The notes below the pieces were generated by a model, which worked only from the letters and a program-made list of their open reading frames with translations, was not told where the DNA came from and searched no databases. Positions 23,586 to 34,835 of a stretch of DNA of 64,000 nt are shown piece by piece; positions within the stretch are counted from its first letter, which is position 1; each line of letters begins with the position of its first letter. Source of the DNA: Phytophthora sp. 'mugwort'. Lineage: Eukaryota > Oomycota > Peronosporomycetes > Peronosporales > Peronosporaceae. A program made the translations under genes and the position numbers. Location: positions 620,001 through 684,000 of the forward strand of contig JAUCEF010000017.1 of NCBI GenBank assembly GCA_033558025.1, in the 5' to 3' direction.

Positions 23586-24371
23586 ATGCCGACAACATTG
23601 GAGCTGGTTCGAGCTGAAAGAGAGGCGCAGGATGCTGAGGAAGTCCACCCGCCATTCACCAGCATTAATACAACCCGCGGATTCATTGAGACGGAGAAGC
23701 CAGCTGTGACCGACAACGTCTCGCTTGAAATGTGCTTGCTTGGAGTGAAGGAACTCGAAAAGTTTTAGCGTGTCGAGTTGATAAACCTGTCGGACGTACA
23801 AGAGTTTGACGCAGTTGCGATGGAATATGAGACGCTCGATACAGCTCGACGCAACAAGTACATCTTCTGTCTCAAGATGTGGAAGAACCGCAACGAGAGG
23901 CTGAACAACTTCAGCTACCGCAAAAGATTCCGCTACCGCTTCGGCAAAGTTCACTCGCTGACGGTGATGTACGGAAATCCAATCGGAAGCTTGCAGATTA
24001 GCGAGCTCTTGCGCGTGGTACCGCTTCTACATCTGTTCTCTGTAGCAAGCACCAGTCAACAGCAGCCTCCTCGCCACCCGCGCAGTGAATCCATGAGTAC
24101 GAGCGGCGTTTCTGCAGCACGTAGTGGCGTATACGCTTCTATTCAAGGACCACAAGAAACGGCAGGAGATGCACTGCCGGGCGATGCAGAGAATATCGGT
24201 AACGACGCTTCCTCTGCGAAGTCATCGGTGAAGCGAAAGGCTCGTAAAGATGACGCTAAGGACAGCGCCAGTGACGAGGCGTTTGAGTCGCCCTCGAAGA
24301 GACACGAAAAAGCTGTGCCAAGGAGCTTTGTTTTCCGTCGCCTACAAAAAATACTAACTAGTCACACGTAG
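23586..24371 (+). pseudogene. Unknown 261-codon ORF with one in-frame stop
   Basis: A reading frame starts at the ATG at 23586 (MPTTLELVRAERE). It is interrupted by a single TAG at about 23,766, then continues in the same frame to 24371. The middle part is rich in aromatic and basic residues (NFSYRKRFRYRFGKVHSLTV). The C-terminal third is Ser/Lys/Asp-rich and low-complexity (SVKRKARKDDAKDSASDEAF), like a disordered nuclear or nucleic-acid-binding tail. I do not recognise a family. The single stop suggests recent loss, or that two short proteins are read separately. Confidence 0.4.
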
Positions 24372-25297
24372 GCGTGACACGAGGGTGTCCATATTTGCTC
24401 TAGCATTGGTTTGCTTTTGTTCTTGATTTTGAGCGTCGGTATAGTTCTTGGATTCATGGGATCAATGGAACGGAAAAAAGTACGGAAGCAAAAATAATCA
24501 ACAAGCAGAGCTTGTTTCCCACATTGGAATTTCACGGATTGTTTTGGGCAGGAGGCTGGACTGTTTGAGTCGTGACATCCAAAGATCTGATCGAGCTGTT
24601 GGTCAAGGCAATGAGAAGCCTGCACACAGAGGATAGCGTGGTGCCGGCGCAGACCGAGTCTATCTCCGATCAGTAGTAATCCAACTTTCTAGCATGTTAA
24701 TGGTTTCTCCATTAATCCATTTGTATGTCACATACACTGTCTGCGATGAGCCAGTCATTATAGACGCTATAGTGTCAAGTATCAAAAGTTTAGCAATACT
24801 ACGGCAGGCCTTGTAACGGCAATTCGCGGGGCTGTTTTAATCTTTCCTTCAAGGAAAGATAACGAAAGTGGGATAGACGTGAGATCTTTTTTCTTCACAA
24901 CGAAGCCTGAACTAAGCATGGGCTTAGATATAGCTTCTAGTGTGTAGAACCTGGTTCATTATGTATTGGCGCTGTGCAATTGAATACGCAAAAGAGAATT
25001 TCTAGAAGCCCTAGCTTCTTTCGATCCAGCAAGAGGGAGTCAACGCCAACTTGCCGCCGACGGCAACATGAGCAAAATAAAGGAAGGCGCCATATAGCCG
25101 ACAGACTTTCGCATCTTTTAACAGTGTTGGAACGGTCTCATACAAAGTCCAGTGTTGTTGACGATACGGACGTTTATCAACGACAGAAAAGTCGAATCGG
25201 TCGTGGGTGGAATACGCATGGTAGCACTCAATGGCAATGACGACGATGGGTACACAAATGGGACGGTAGCAGCCGCATGCTCGTGATAACCCCTGCG

Positions 25298-25315
25298 CTT
25301 ACGTGCGCACGTAAG
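25298..25315. repeat. Perfect 18-bp palindrome
   Basis: The sequence cttacgtgcgcacgtaag is its own reverse complement. It lies 25 bp before the 26-bp inverted repeat. Confidence 0.6.
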
Positions 25316-25340
25316 GAACACTATATAAAGATAAGTATTT

Positions 25341-25431
25341 CTCCGGCATTGCCAGCAAAATCAAAACACAGCTGATACCATACAAGTATTTTTTTACCAG
25401 CCGTATTTTGATTTTGCTGGCAATGCCGGAG
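25341..25431. repeat. 26-bp perfect inverted repeat (39-nt loop)
   Basis: Arms 25341-25366 and 25406-25431 are exact reverse complements, beginning ctccggcattgccagc. This could fold as a long hairpin or represent the ends of a very small element. Confidence 0.75.
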
Positions 25432-25700
25432 ACAGAGTGCTTATGTTAATGAAACTTCGACGTGCGACCATGTTGTTGACCAGCGGCTGTTTGTTGATGC
25501 CGTTAGCGTGAGGTGAGTTCCCGAGGAATACTATAGAAGTATTTCGTATCGATCGTGTTTTTTTTGTCTCGGGCAACCCGGCACAGAGCGCCTGTATTAA
25601 TATAACTTCGACGTGCGACCATGTCCTTTGTCAGGAGATTTGGGTTTCGTTGGTGCCGTTGGCGTAAGATGCGTTCTCGGGACGACGTAGCTGAATTCTA
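25427..25700 (+). repeat. Two diverged direct-repeat units of about 151 bp
   Basis: The block acttcgacgtgcgaccatgt occurs at 25454 and again at 25605, within longer similar flanks (a cagag block before it, a gatgccgttagcgt-like block after it). The units are clearly related but differ at many positions. They could be a tandem duplication or two solo repeat ends. Confidence 0.6.
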
Positions 25701-26614
25701 CCGAAGCAGCAGCATCGTAGGTGATGTGTTGAGCTTAGATGCGGCGGCATTGTGACGCCAGAGAGAAGATAAAGGTGCGATTGAAGTGGGATATCCGAAA
25801 CTTGGACAGAGGTGAGAATGTCCGTGCTTGTTGCGAATGATGGGCTGTGACAACACTCCGGGTGGGAAGATCATGATAAATGATGCAATATATATGGGGC
25901 ATTGCGCCTTGCGCAAACCGCAAGGCGGATATTAACCTCGTGCTTGTTTCACGTCAGGCAAGGAAAAACCTAGCAACACAAGGACTATATCTTGCAGCCT
26001 TCATGTCTCTTTCTATTGATTGAGACGGTTTTAAAACGGTCATGTAGTATTTGCCGTTAATGATACTGATTCCTTTGGTCACCGACCCGAGCTGGCTGTA
26101 TATCGAAGAAAAACGTGGTCGTTCTCGACAACAGTTACTACCATAGGCACATGAGCCCGCGCAAATTTCAGCTAAATGAGGTCTGATCCCGTGCCTGGAC
26201 TTGCCCGCACTCCGCGCTCGTCGGCGTTCACCGGGACGGCCTACATTGTTAGTGGATGTAAGTGGAGAAACCCACGACGCACCCTTGGCAGAGTTTATAC
26301 TCCGAGACTAGTTGACCTTGATGCGACGTGTGTATGTTGGCGGACGAAACATACAACGACTCCCCCAAATGTGGCATGTGGCAATCGCCAAGGAATTCAA
26401 AAGAATATGCAAGACGTCCAGACCATCGTCGCATAATAAATATGTGTGTGAGTTTATGCAGTCTACACTATAACAAAAGGATAGGATTCGAACAAAGCGC
26501 TTCATCACTGGCATGGAGATTAGATGTGTGCATTATTCAAGCCAAATACCCTCTTCTCCTTGGGCGTTAGCAATGCACCTACCGCACGGAAGCATTTCCG
26601 TTTTTTTCTCGAAG

Positions 26615-27166
26615 ATGCCAACGAATCGGAGAAGGCAGCAGGAATCTGATGATCCTGTACGAAATAATCCAATGTACAGAGTTCTTCACGAAGGGCAGGC
26701 AAGGAACCGCGACATTGGCTTACTTCCAGCGACATCCGTGGCTGGCGACAGGGAGAGGCGGCAAGCCAGCCCCGGGTACAGATCATTCTTCGAAAGTCCT
26801 GCCGTTCGAGCTTGGTATGCGGGTGCAAACGAAGTTGTTACCAGCCTGGAAACACCGTGGACACAGGCAGACACGGGGTCGGCACCTACACCTTCCTCCA
26901 GATGTTCGAGCAACCTTATTAAGATAGGTAATTCGTACGATGTGGCTGCTACGGCTGGTGAGCTGGCGCCTCTTCCGCCAACCACCGCAGTTGTATCAGA
27001 AGTAGCACATGTCGAGAGCGGGACAATTCCTGAGCATGCGTACAACTATAAAGAACTGCTCGCAATGGACACCGACATTGCGTTTGTCATTCCAGGCTCT
27101 GAAAACTTAAAGGATATCAAATCAAACGCAGTGAAGGCGATGCTACCCGCGAAGGAGGATCCATAA
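26615..27166 (+). CDS. Unknown 183-residue ORF, possibly a relic
   Basis: The ORF starts at MPTNRRRQQESDD and ends AMLPAKEDP; an upstream in-frame ATG exists at 26513. Composition is hydrophilic with a Ser/Thr/Pro-rich middle (TGSAPTPSSRCSS), no signal peptide and no membrane helix. A region around residues 145-175 (YKELLAMDTDIAFVIPGSEN) looks ordered. I do not recognise a family. Further short ORFs continue downstream in shifting frames, so this may be the 5' end of a larger decayed gene, possibly belonging to the hAT element at 28.4 kb. Confidence 0.3.
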   Translation: MPTNRRRQQESDDPVRNNPMYRVLHEGQARNRDIGLLPATSVAGDRERRQASPGYRSFFESPAVRAWYAGANEVVTSLETPWTQADTGSAPTPSSRCSSNLIKIGNSYDVAATAGELAPLPPTTAVVSEVAHVESGTIPEHAYNYKELLAMDTDIAFVIPGSENLKDIKSNAVKAMLPAKEDP

Positions 27167-28429
27167 GCGTGCTGTGTTTGTGAACTGGATTGTTTACAGG
27201 CCGATATCGTTGCGAAGGAGCTGACGCGTGTATCCGGGTATTTATTATACGACTTTGATAAATTGTCGGTTGCATGGTGCGATACTAGGTGCATTGATGT
27301 CAATCCAATTGTTCAGAGTCTGCGAGCGTGCCTATCAGACACGAGTGGCATTCCCGCTTTTATTATAGCTCAATACAGCGCCTCCCGCTTAGATCCTCGA
27401 CTAAGAGGCTTATTTCTTTCCCTTCCAGTAAGTAATAGCAGCGTTATTTTTCGAGATTCTGGCTCACGACGCACTATCTTGTATGCAAATAGCTTTTCAT
27501 GTACCAGAAATAGCGCAACGTGGAGATCCCCACCCGATTTAAGGCTACGACAAGAACAAATGAGCAGGCGGTTGCTCTCGTTTTGCTGTGCGTCTCACGC
27601 TCGGTGGTAACTAGTGGGGCTTGCCGAACGATAAAATCGGACCACTGCATCGTCCGAAACACGGAAGGCCCAGTCGTAGAACTGCTGCCTCGGGATTTGT
27701 GGGTGTCGTGTTCGGGTTACCATGGTTGTACACATGACAAAAGATCAAGTGATGGCGTGTAAGACGCGTTACCGCCTCAAACTTCTACTGTGCCGGAGGG
27801 TACTTCGCTTTATAATCGAGAATATAAACGTCAGCGGGCAACGGCGCAGACAGTAGCGACATAGCCATTTGGTAGGGGCGGTACTAGTGTTTGAATTAAC
27901 TATGCGTCGGTACCAGGTCGATCGGGGCAGCGCCGCGCAAGTAAGGGTGATATTGGAACTCGCTTGCGGAAGGAAGACTCTCCAGCACATTCATCGCACA
28001 TCTACGCTGAAATGCCGAGTGTAATCGTGGATAATACTTTGCCGATAGGCGACGATGATGCAACCTCAGCCGTTGTGGAAAGTATCCGAGACGAGAGCAC
28101 GTATTCGACGTTTGGTTCTACTGGCCCCGAAGGTGTCGATCCTGCGATTGAAATCACTTGGATTGGTGCAAGTAGTGTGCTGATGACATCACCTCAGCAG
28201 GGCTTCGTCGACGTTGTTGTCCGGAAATCGAACAAGTATGTGCCATCATCGAGGTGTGCAGTGTGCGTAAGGATGATTCCTACACTTTTACCGTGTGGTT
28301 GTGGTCCATAACCACCCGTGATACGTTCTATTCATTCGCTGAAGGCGAGTTCAATCTTTTTGTTTCAGTGGGTGACACGTACACTCTAAGCCGAGTTTGA
28401 AGCATCTCTCCAGGAACCTTTCGTCGTCG
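27167..28429 (+). other. Unassigned region with shifting plus-strand ORFs
   Basis: Coding-like stretches occur in successive frames at 27,200-27,540 (LLYDFDKLSVAWCD; RLDPRLRGLFLSLPVSN), 27,540-27,760 and 28,010-28,310 (PAIEITWIGASSVLMTSP). None matches a family I can name. They sit between an unknown ORF and a hAT transposase remnant and may be its upstream exons or a separate decayed gene. Confidence 0.3.
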
Positions 28430-29040
28430 TGTTACAGGACTTGTGGACTTATGATGCAGACATCAAAATCATTGGTGTCACAGTAAGATTTATCGATTCG
28501 AAATGGTGTTTAGTTCAACTTTCACTATAAGCACTGCCGAATTCACGTGGTCACGCTGCACACGGTCGCGGATATGATTAAATCGAGTTTTCAGACGCGG
28601 TACAACATTGACATCGAACAATAGGCTCGGTTCAATGAGCGACACCACTGGCTCTGCCAGGAACGTATCGGACCATTTCAGTGACACGGATCAAGTCGAT
28701 TGTCTGATGCACTTGCTCAGTTTTGTGTCTATTGAATGCTCTAGGCCTGAAAAAGACTACTAGACAGGGCGGACAGGATGTTGTAACCCCAGGAGGAAAG
28801 TTTAGCGACGAAGGACTTAGGTCATTCAGAAATTGCGCGCAACATTTTTCAGCACCCCCAGTCGCCTCCAGAAACTGAAGCAGATAAAAGAAATGTTCAA
28901 CCTGGTGTCCGTCAACGTCGAAGTTGACTCGAAAACAAGAGTTGCGTTCGCCGTCACGCTGATGCGTCGTAGCGTATACAACCATTACGCATTTTCGCAA
29001 TACTTCAAGTTTGCACCATCATCAGAAATGGTAAATTCGG
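28430..29040 (+). pseudogene. hAT-like (BED/RNase-H type) transposase remnant
   Basis: Pieces in several frames follow the order seen in hAT transposases. LWTYDADIKIIGVTVRFID at about 28,440-28,500 corresponds to the (D)LWTS...G(V)T-h-H(F/Y)ID core. A piece near 28,635 (SDTTGSARNVSDHF) corresponds to the TDNA-type block, followed by VDCLMHLLSFV (the C.aH.LNL block). LQKLKQIKEMFNLVSVNV, then DSKTRVAFAVTLMRRSV near 28,925-28,975, corresponds to the DxxTRWxSTyxML block. The catalytic frame is destroyed by frameshifts and stops. The C-terminal dimerisation part is missing because the match ends at the mitochondrial insertion. Confidence 0.55.
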
Positions 29041-29057
29041 TGGATTATTCGAGTCCG

Positions 29058-29178
29058 TTATTATTCAATAAAATAACATTAAAAGTTAATAAAAATTTAA
29101 CAGTTTTACAAGCATGTAATAATTTTAAAATTCAAATCCCTAAATTCTGTTTTCAAGAGAATCTACAAGGATTAGGGT
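29058..29178 (+). pseudogene. nad11: NUMT: nuclear fragment of mitochondrial nad11
   Basis: About 120 bp are abruptly AT-rich compared with the surroundings. They encode the N-terminus of the complex I 75-kDa subunit: LKVNKNLTVLQACNNF, then KIQIPKFCFQENLQ. This is the [2Fe-2S]-ferredoxin-like start of NuoG/Nad11, including the first cluster Cys (PKFCF). The frame then leaves the family, which normally continues AGNCRMCLVEV. Oomycete mitochondrial genomes encode nad11, so a mitochondrial origin fits both composition and protein. It is too short to be functional. Confidence 0.8.
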
Positions 29179-30278
29179 GAAATCTTGGTAGGTGGCGTTG
29201 ATGCAATGGGTTCCATTGATTCTTCTGTAAGGGTCACAACATTTTCACCAAGTCTGTTTTGCGGTGGCATTGGTTTTCTGAGCGCCGTCGTTTCCGCTGC
29301 GCGAGGATTCATTCATGATGCTAAGGTTGGCTGCTCCTTCACCAGAGTTATCCTCATCGTTCCACCTCGTTGTGTCGTAAACCATTAGCGTCTGCGTGGC
29401 TGAGTTTGCGTCTCCATGGATCTTGCGCTAGTGCTTGCGAATCCGGAGCCGCTCCAACTCTGCGCTCTCACGCTGCGCATGTGGGACTGTGTCATAGCCT
29501 GGATATGGTGGACTTTGTGTGTTGTCTGCCTGGTAAGCAGTACAACGTTAATAAAAGCCATCGTATAAGGAAGGGAGGCGCCTAGCGTACGGTGCGGATC
29601 ATGCATGCGGCGTGACCTTCAATTGTTTCCCTGCCAAGGGAGGTGGAGATCAGCGACTGGCAGTGATCATTGGCGTGCTCGTCAAACTTAAAAAAGCTGG
29701 CCTTCCAATGGTGTGTTCCCACACTGAGGTATATACTTCGTTTATCCCAAGTTCAACCTGAGCTCCGAAAAGTGGCGTTTTCTAGGCCACCAATATCCGC
29801 AAGATTTACCATAGTTATACATGTTCTGGAATTTAATTTCGGTGGTAGCAGCGCCTACATATTGTGAATTTCGGTGAAGGAACACAGTAGAACAACTAAA
29901 AAGACACTATACAAAAAAGAGCACTTTCGGTTTGTTTCGGTGCATATTTTGTTTTAGAGATTCAGACAGTCGTTTTTATCGTTTAGTAGTAGAATTTCTG
30001 ATCTACTTGTAGCCAGGCCAACATATCCGGTGCCATACGGGCCGTTGACAGAGCCTGGCCCGTCTTCGGTTTTCTGGAGACCCTCTCGTTTTTGTGAGGA
30101 TATCAATATAGGCGTGAAGCTGCGCTGTTTCTCCACTTCGATGACCGCGTTTCTCTATTGCTTCCAGTTGCTGAACGTCCGCCTCTCAGAAGTTCTGTGA
30201 AGTAGCCTATTCCGTTACAGTTTCATCCTGAAAACTCTTTTGATTCTTTGCAACTACATGTGCGTCATCTCGATAGTG
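29179..30278. other. Intergenic, no gene seen
   Basis: Short ORFs on both strands have no family resemblance. No inverted or direct repeat of note was found between the NUMT and the LTR at 30.3 kb. Confidence 0.4.
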
Positions 30279-30606
30279 TGTAACATGGTGGCTAACGCGA
30301 CGGATATCAGGCTGGCGGTAGTGAGCTGACGGACGAGAGCACGGGACTCGTCCGTACGAGAACGAGCGAGTCGGCAGTCACAGCGACCGCTTGGAGCAAT
30401 CACGAGGAGTCGCGCTCGGGAGATCACGGAGAAGTAGTTGAGAACAGGGCGTATATTGATTTGCGAACGCAACGAAACAAATAACATGGTCGTGCTGCCA
30501 GACGAACTCAAACCGGCGCAGGAGACAATGCTTGTCTCCGACACTTTGTGCTGTGATTGGTAGTGGGTGACCTACCGCGGAGTGCAGAGTTAGCAGACAC
30601 ATTACA
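30279..30606. repeat. Probable Gypsy-type LTR (solo or orphan)
   Basis: A 328-bp segment begins TGTAACATGG and ends ACACATTACA, with TG...CA and a TGTAA/TTACA terminal inversion typical of LTRs. I could not find a matching target duplication or a second LTR copy in the window. A Gypsy gag fragment lies 0.4 kb to the right, consistent with an internally deleted element. Confidence 0.45.
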
Positions 30607-30999
30607 ATAAAATTTGGGGGAACAAGTTACGCATGCAGTCGGTCACAGGATACGCTTACGTGGAGGAGGGTAGAGTCCGCCATAGTTTCGTTCGCTCCTT
30701 GGCACTATACTCCGCGCTGAAGGAGCAATGCACCATGCGCTGTGCGCACTTACCACTGCGCTGGTTGTAAACGTTCCGGGTCTCTGCCATTTTGTCTCCG
30801 TATGCAGCTTCTTCATCGCCTCATCAACGATCGCATTTTTATCACATAGTCCACGTGACTTACGATGTTGGTCTGTTTAAGGTAATTTATCCATTGATGC
30901 TCCTCAATCAATGAGGAGCGCAATTAAACTCGTACCGCGCAATCATGCGCTTAGTGCGAGTCTCCACACCAGCTCCCATGGGCATTGCGAGGCACCGTC

Positions 31000-31413
31000 T
31001 CACTGCATCTGCAGGGCGTTGATTGCGGCCAAGTACGTCTCGTACCTGCGCATGTAGTCACGACGATCTTGCATTGTCTGTCCATCGTACCGCGGTGGCT
31101 GCGGAAGCGCGGGTGCAGCAGCCACGCGCTGGTATGAGCCGGCTACGAGGCTAGAGATCGGCATCGATTGGTCCTCATCTTGGTTCTCGTGTCGTTCGGG
31201 GTCATCCGCGCCAAACGGGTCGCGAATCTGCGGGGTCTGAAAGCGCAGTCCTGGCGATCTTGGGTCAGCACTTTCCAGCTGGATCGCCGCTGTACGTTCG
31301 GCGACGTCGTCTCCCGTAGTATTCATCAGTTCCTGTCTCGCGTGCCATGTACGAGGAGTTTGCTTCGCAGTAAAATAGGAACTAAAACTAGTTTTGATCT
31401 TACCTCTGTTCAA
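31000..31413 (-). pseudogene. Gypsy-type gag fragment
   Basis: A 137-residue open frame ends in PPRYDGQTMQDRRDYMRRYE and TYLAAINALQMQ, which is the start of the capsid-like domain of Gag in oomycete Gypsy retrotransposons. The upstream part is acidic and Pro-rich. It stops there, so the remaining Gag and all of Pol are missing. The start codon is not certain; it may be read from an upstream spliced or displaced leader. Confidence 0.6.
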
Positions 31414-31440
31414 ACTTAAGATCTTCGACTCCTAATTTAA

Positions 31441-32739
31441 ACTGACTATATTTAACGCTGGAACACGCGGACACGTGGCTCCCTTCACAATCCGTAGCTG
31501 CGTCTCTTTGGTCTGGGTTCGATTCGGGTTTCAGGCCGGGCCACTGGCCAGCGATCCTGGACAGCCCCTTTCATAGTGGACCGGGAGGCTACTTCTTTGT
31601 GGTGCCACGGCACGAAACAGATCAACCTCGGTCGCCGTGTAGTATGCGCTCTTTCAGAAATCTGTCTACGGTTTTCCTCTAAAACGGCGGATTGGTTTAT
31701 TGGCCTCGTGAAATGTATCCGTCGTCCGCTAGTGTTTTGACGACGTCGTTGCCTCCAAGCTGTCCTCACAATGTAGCGGCTCTCGAAAAGGATTGTGAGG
31801 TGTCAAGATCGTCTCGTCCTTGCAAACTCCCCCCCCCCTTCCTGCTCACCCCATGCTAGAATGCGATGCACTCGAGCGCATTGACCAGCATCGTCGCCCA
31901 CTTCCGCTTCGATAATGTATTCCTTGGATTCAGTCATGAACATCGAGTCGGCGATCTTCGCGTGCGCAGAACTTGAGGCATCAGTATGACGGTTAAGACC
32001 TTGTGGCATATTCTCTAATGACTGACTTCTGAAATAAATGTCCGCAGCTATTCGGCATCGCTATTTCGGATTTCAAGCGATACTGCTTCCGATATTCTCG
32101 CCACGTGTCTTCGTTCCTTGGTTTCATAAACGATCTCAGGTGAAAGAAAAAATTACGAGCAAACCAAGGAACCGTTCTCAAATAACAGCTCATCGGCGTC
32201 ATGATCCATGGGCCATGAACCTAACAAGCTGGCCGCACGCAAAACGATGTATGAGACACCGTTCGTAACCAACTCGGATGCGTCCGTCACGCTTCTTATA
32301 GCCGTCGGGCGAGGGCCTCCATCGACGACTGCAAAGTGCGCTTCACCTCTTGCGCACCGGCACCCCACCAGGGTCCGGAGCAGGTGCGCAGCATACCTGC
32401 ACTAAACGAACTTGTTTATCAAGGAATAGAGCAAATAGTGTGTGAACTAAGAGGGGTAAGACACTAGAGCGGCCAGAGACTTGGGGCCTCTGAATCATAT
32501 ATTGAAGGCGAAATAACACCGCAAACTTGTTCTGAATAACGGCTTTTACGCGAGCGTGGAAAATAATATTAACTTACGTCAAGTGCGTCAGTCATATGTG
32601 GAGAAGCGTCAAATAAGAATCTCAGACCCCATGGCAACGAGCCGATCTGCGATATAGGTGGAAGAATCCACCAGAGGACAATTGACAGGGGGCGGAAAGC
32701 GAGTTTGGCGGCAACCCAGGTTGGATGGACATCACGGAA
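31441..32739. other. Unassigned region, possible decayed minus-strand pol fragments
   Basis: Minus-strand frames at 32,368-32,153 (GEAHFAVVDGGPRPTAIRSV), 32,202-31,993 and 32,009-31,803 (MFMTESKEYIIEAEVGDD) look like pieces of one decayed coding region. I cannot place them in a family. A run of ten C (31,831-31,841) lies within the last of these frames. Confidence 0.3.
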
Positions 32740-33395
32740 CGGACGCAGATCAGGCGAGAGCCGAAACTTACTGGCGATTGGCAGATCGTGACCGATCTAC
32801 GCTTGATATGACCACAGTCACTCCCTAGTCCCGATCGGCTCAGATCGGATCGGCGTCAGACATCAAGATTGGAGTCAAGTGGCGTGGATCAAGATCGAAC
32901 GGTGACATGCACATCGCGGCCGGCCTCGGATCGACTCTGATCAATATTCAGCGGACCATAATCGATCAAGATTAGCCCTCGATCGGATCGGTACACCCTT
33001 TCTGGCAGATTGGCAAACAGATTCAGACATACGGGATCTGGACGATCGGGCGGATCGATGGCGAGATCTGACAGATCGGGCCGATCCGGGGCCCGCAGAT
33101 CGGGCTACGCCCTGTCGTCCGGGATCGGGCAGATCGGATCAATCTCGCAGTCGAGATTGAGCCTATCGATAACAGAATCTGGCAGATCGTGCCGATCCGG
33201 CGTTCGAGATGCGGAAGATCGAGCTGATCCGGCGTCCACAGATCGGCCTGCACCCCGCCGTCCGAGATCGGGCTGATCAGATTGACTTTGCGGACAAGAT
33301 CGGGCAGATCGGGTTGATCGGTTTTCGCCGGTTGGCATACAGGCTCTGACATCCGCGATCTGGTGGATCGGGAGTCGATCACCAATCATCCTCGG
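32740..33395. repeat. GATCGG-rich degenerate repeat tract
   Basis: Variants of agatcgggcagatcgg recur irregularly every 15-40 bp, roughly ten times between 33,040 and 33,375 and more loosely from 32,740. The tract keeps long frames open on both strands (for example 33,385-33,023 minus), which is a composition effect rather than evidence of a gene. It could be a decayed minisatellite. Confidence 0.6.
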
Positions 33396-34079
33396 GATGG
33401 GCAAGGACTAATACGGTACGTGTTAAGTGGTTGAAGAAGGCAAGTTAGGACAAGAAAAGGATAAACAACAATCAGACTCGAATTTGCATTGAACGACTTA
33501 GCCGGTTTTCAAATACTGTGGGAAGGGAACTACATTCCCCCCCCCAGGTGTCGACCAGTCCAAGGCAGCAGATCTAGTCTCGTGGTGATCGAATCGGATA
33601 TTGGCCGACCCTCCCCCACGCTAGCGAACTTCCACTCAAGCGCATACCCCGATCGATCGGCATTCAGTGCTTGGCCGACGATCGTCTCGACTCTCAACGC
33701 GCAAGATCGCGCTAAAGGAAGCGGCAAGCAAGCAAGGAAAGGAAAGGAACAACGCCACACGGCAACCTCGGCCTCGGATCAAGTCCAGGCTGCCGATCGA
33801 AGGTCGACTGCCTCAGATCGGAACCAATAACGGCAGCAGAGCGAAGACTTCCGCGCTGCTCCACGTCCCCGCGTCCCGGGAGGGCGTTCAAGACTTTACA
33901 TCGCTGCATCCTTCGGAGTCCGAAGAGAGTAGATCCAGCCCACCGACGGGTACACAAGGTGAGACCAAGTTCAGCTGATTCACGGATCATCGGGAACCCC
34001 CTCCGTTAGTCGGTGTCTTGGCGCAGTTGGTAAGCGGATCGGGTCTTAAGCATAGTTTGACCGATCGCGCTCCACAACA
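33396..34079. other. Intergenic, no gene seen
   Basis: Short overlapping ORFs on both strands have no family resemblance. The right end may contain the lost 5' part of the Harbinger copy 2 transposase. Confidence 0.4.
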
Positions 34080-34740
34080 ATGGTGCGCGTGACTGGATTC
34101 ACGCTCAAAGAACCGCTTATTCGAGGGTGTTTTTGCCTTGCCGATGGCAAGAACTACTTTGTTCGCTCTCCTACTGCAAGCGACTTGCAGAATGCGTATT
34201 TCAATGGTGGGTACTGGCAAGTATTGCACGAATTGGGTCACAGCTACGCTAATCGACTGGTGCTGATACAGGTTGGCTGCATGCTGCTAAAGCTACTGGC
34301 GTTTGGTGCTACGGCTTCGACGAGACTTTAATCTGAGATCGTCACAACTTTCCTGGTTCGAGGAATGACGACGAGATGAGCCGTCGGTTGCAAACACATC
34401 TTGCTCACGGTGCACGTACACTTTCATCCGGATGCTGTGTAACGGATTCCGCTTTTCCTGTTAGCAATTATATAACAGGCAAGATCATCATGCCTCTAAA
34501 GGGCGGCGATTTAGAGAAGGCGAGCCCAGAATGCAGAGATGGGCTCACAGTGATGAGCAATTGAATAACAGCAATCCGACAAGCTGCGGAAAGCGGTATG
34601 GGATGCACCCTAAAGGTTTACAGGCAGTTGCTATTGCCACTACCTTTCGACCCAAACCGGCGAAGCGTTCGTCTCGAGAACATCTATCTTCTGTACCGTC
34701 TTCGTGTCCGAACTACATGGGTCAGTCAGATTAGAAGTGT
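34080..34740 (+). pseudogene. PIF/Harbinger transposase, decayed copy 2
   Basis: This is a second Harbinger DDE transposase relic, related to the one at 10.5 kb but not identical. Pieces include a block near 34,140 that reads ADGKNYFVRSPTASDLQNAY, then SGCCVTDSAFPVSNYITGKI and MPLKGGDLEKASPECRDG near 34,430-34,545 (the DSAFP block with the second catalytic Asp). A C-terminal part follows in another frame near 34,565-34,735 (IRQAAESGMGC; VRLENIYLLYRLRVRT). The N-terminal helical region and the first catalytic block are lost. Confidence 0.72.
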
Positions 34741-34835
34741 GTACATGTCTTAGAACAAGATAATGTATTTACCCCTTTAGTGCAATATTGTCACTCATGT
34801 TAACTTATAAAACTCTCCGTACTCGCCTTGTCGAA

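Larger units (their letters stand above)
24372..26614. other. Gene-poor region with hairpins and direct repeats
   Basis: No recognisable gene. It contains an imperfectly bounded hairpin (atctttccttcaaggaaagat, near 24,840), an 18-bp palindrome, a 26-bp inverted repeat and a pair of related 150-bp units, listed separately. The pattern suggests remains of terminal-repeat elements without coding capacity. Confidence 0.45.

Noticed and set aside
33023..33385. Long minus-strand ORF with repeated Asp-Gln-Pro segments
   Set aside because: It follows from the GATCGG repeat composition; both strands are open and no domain is visible.
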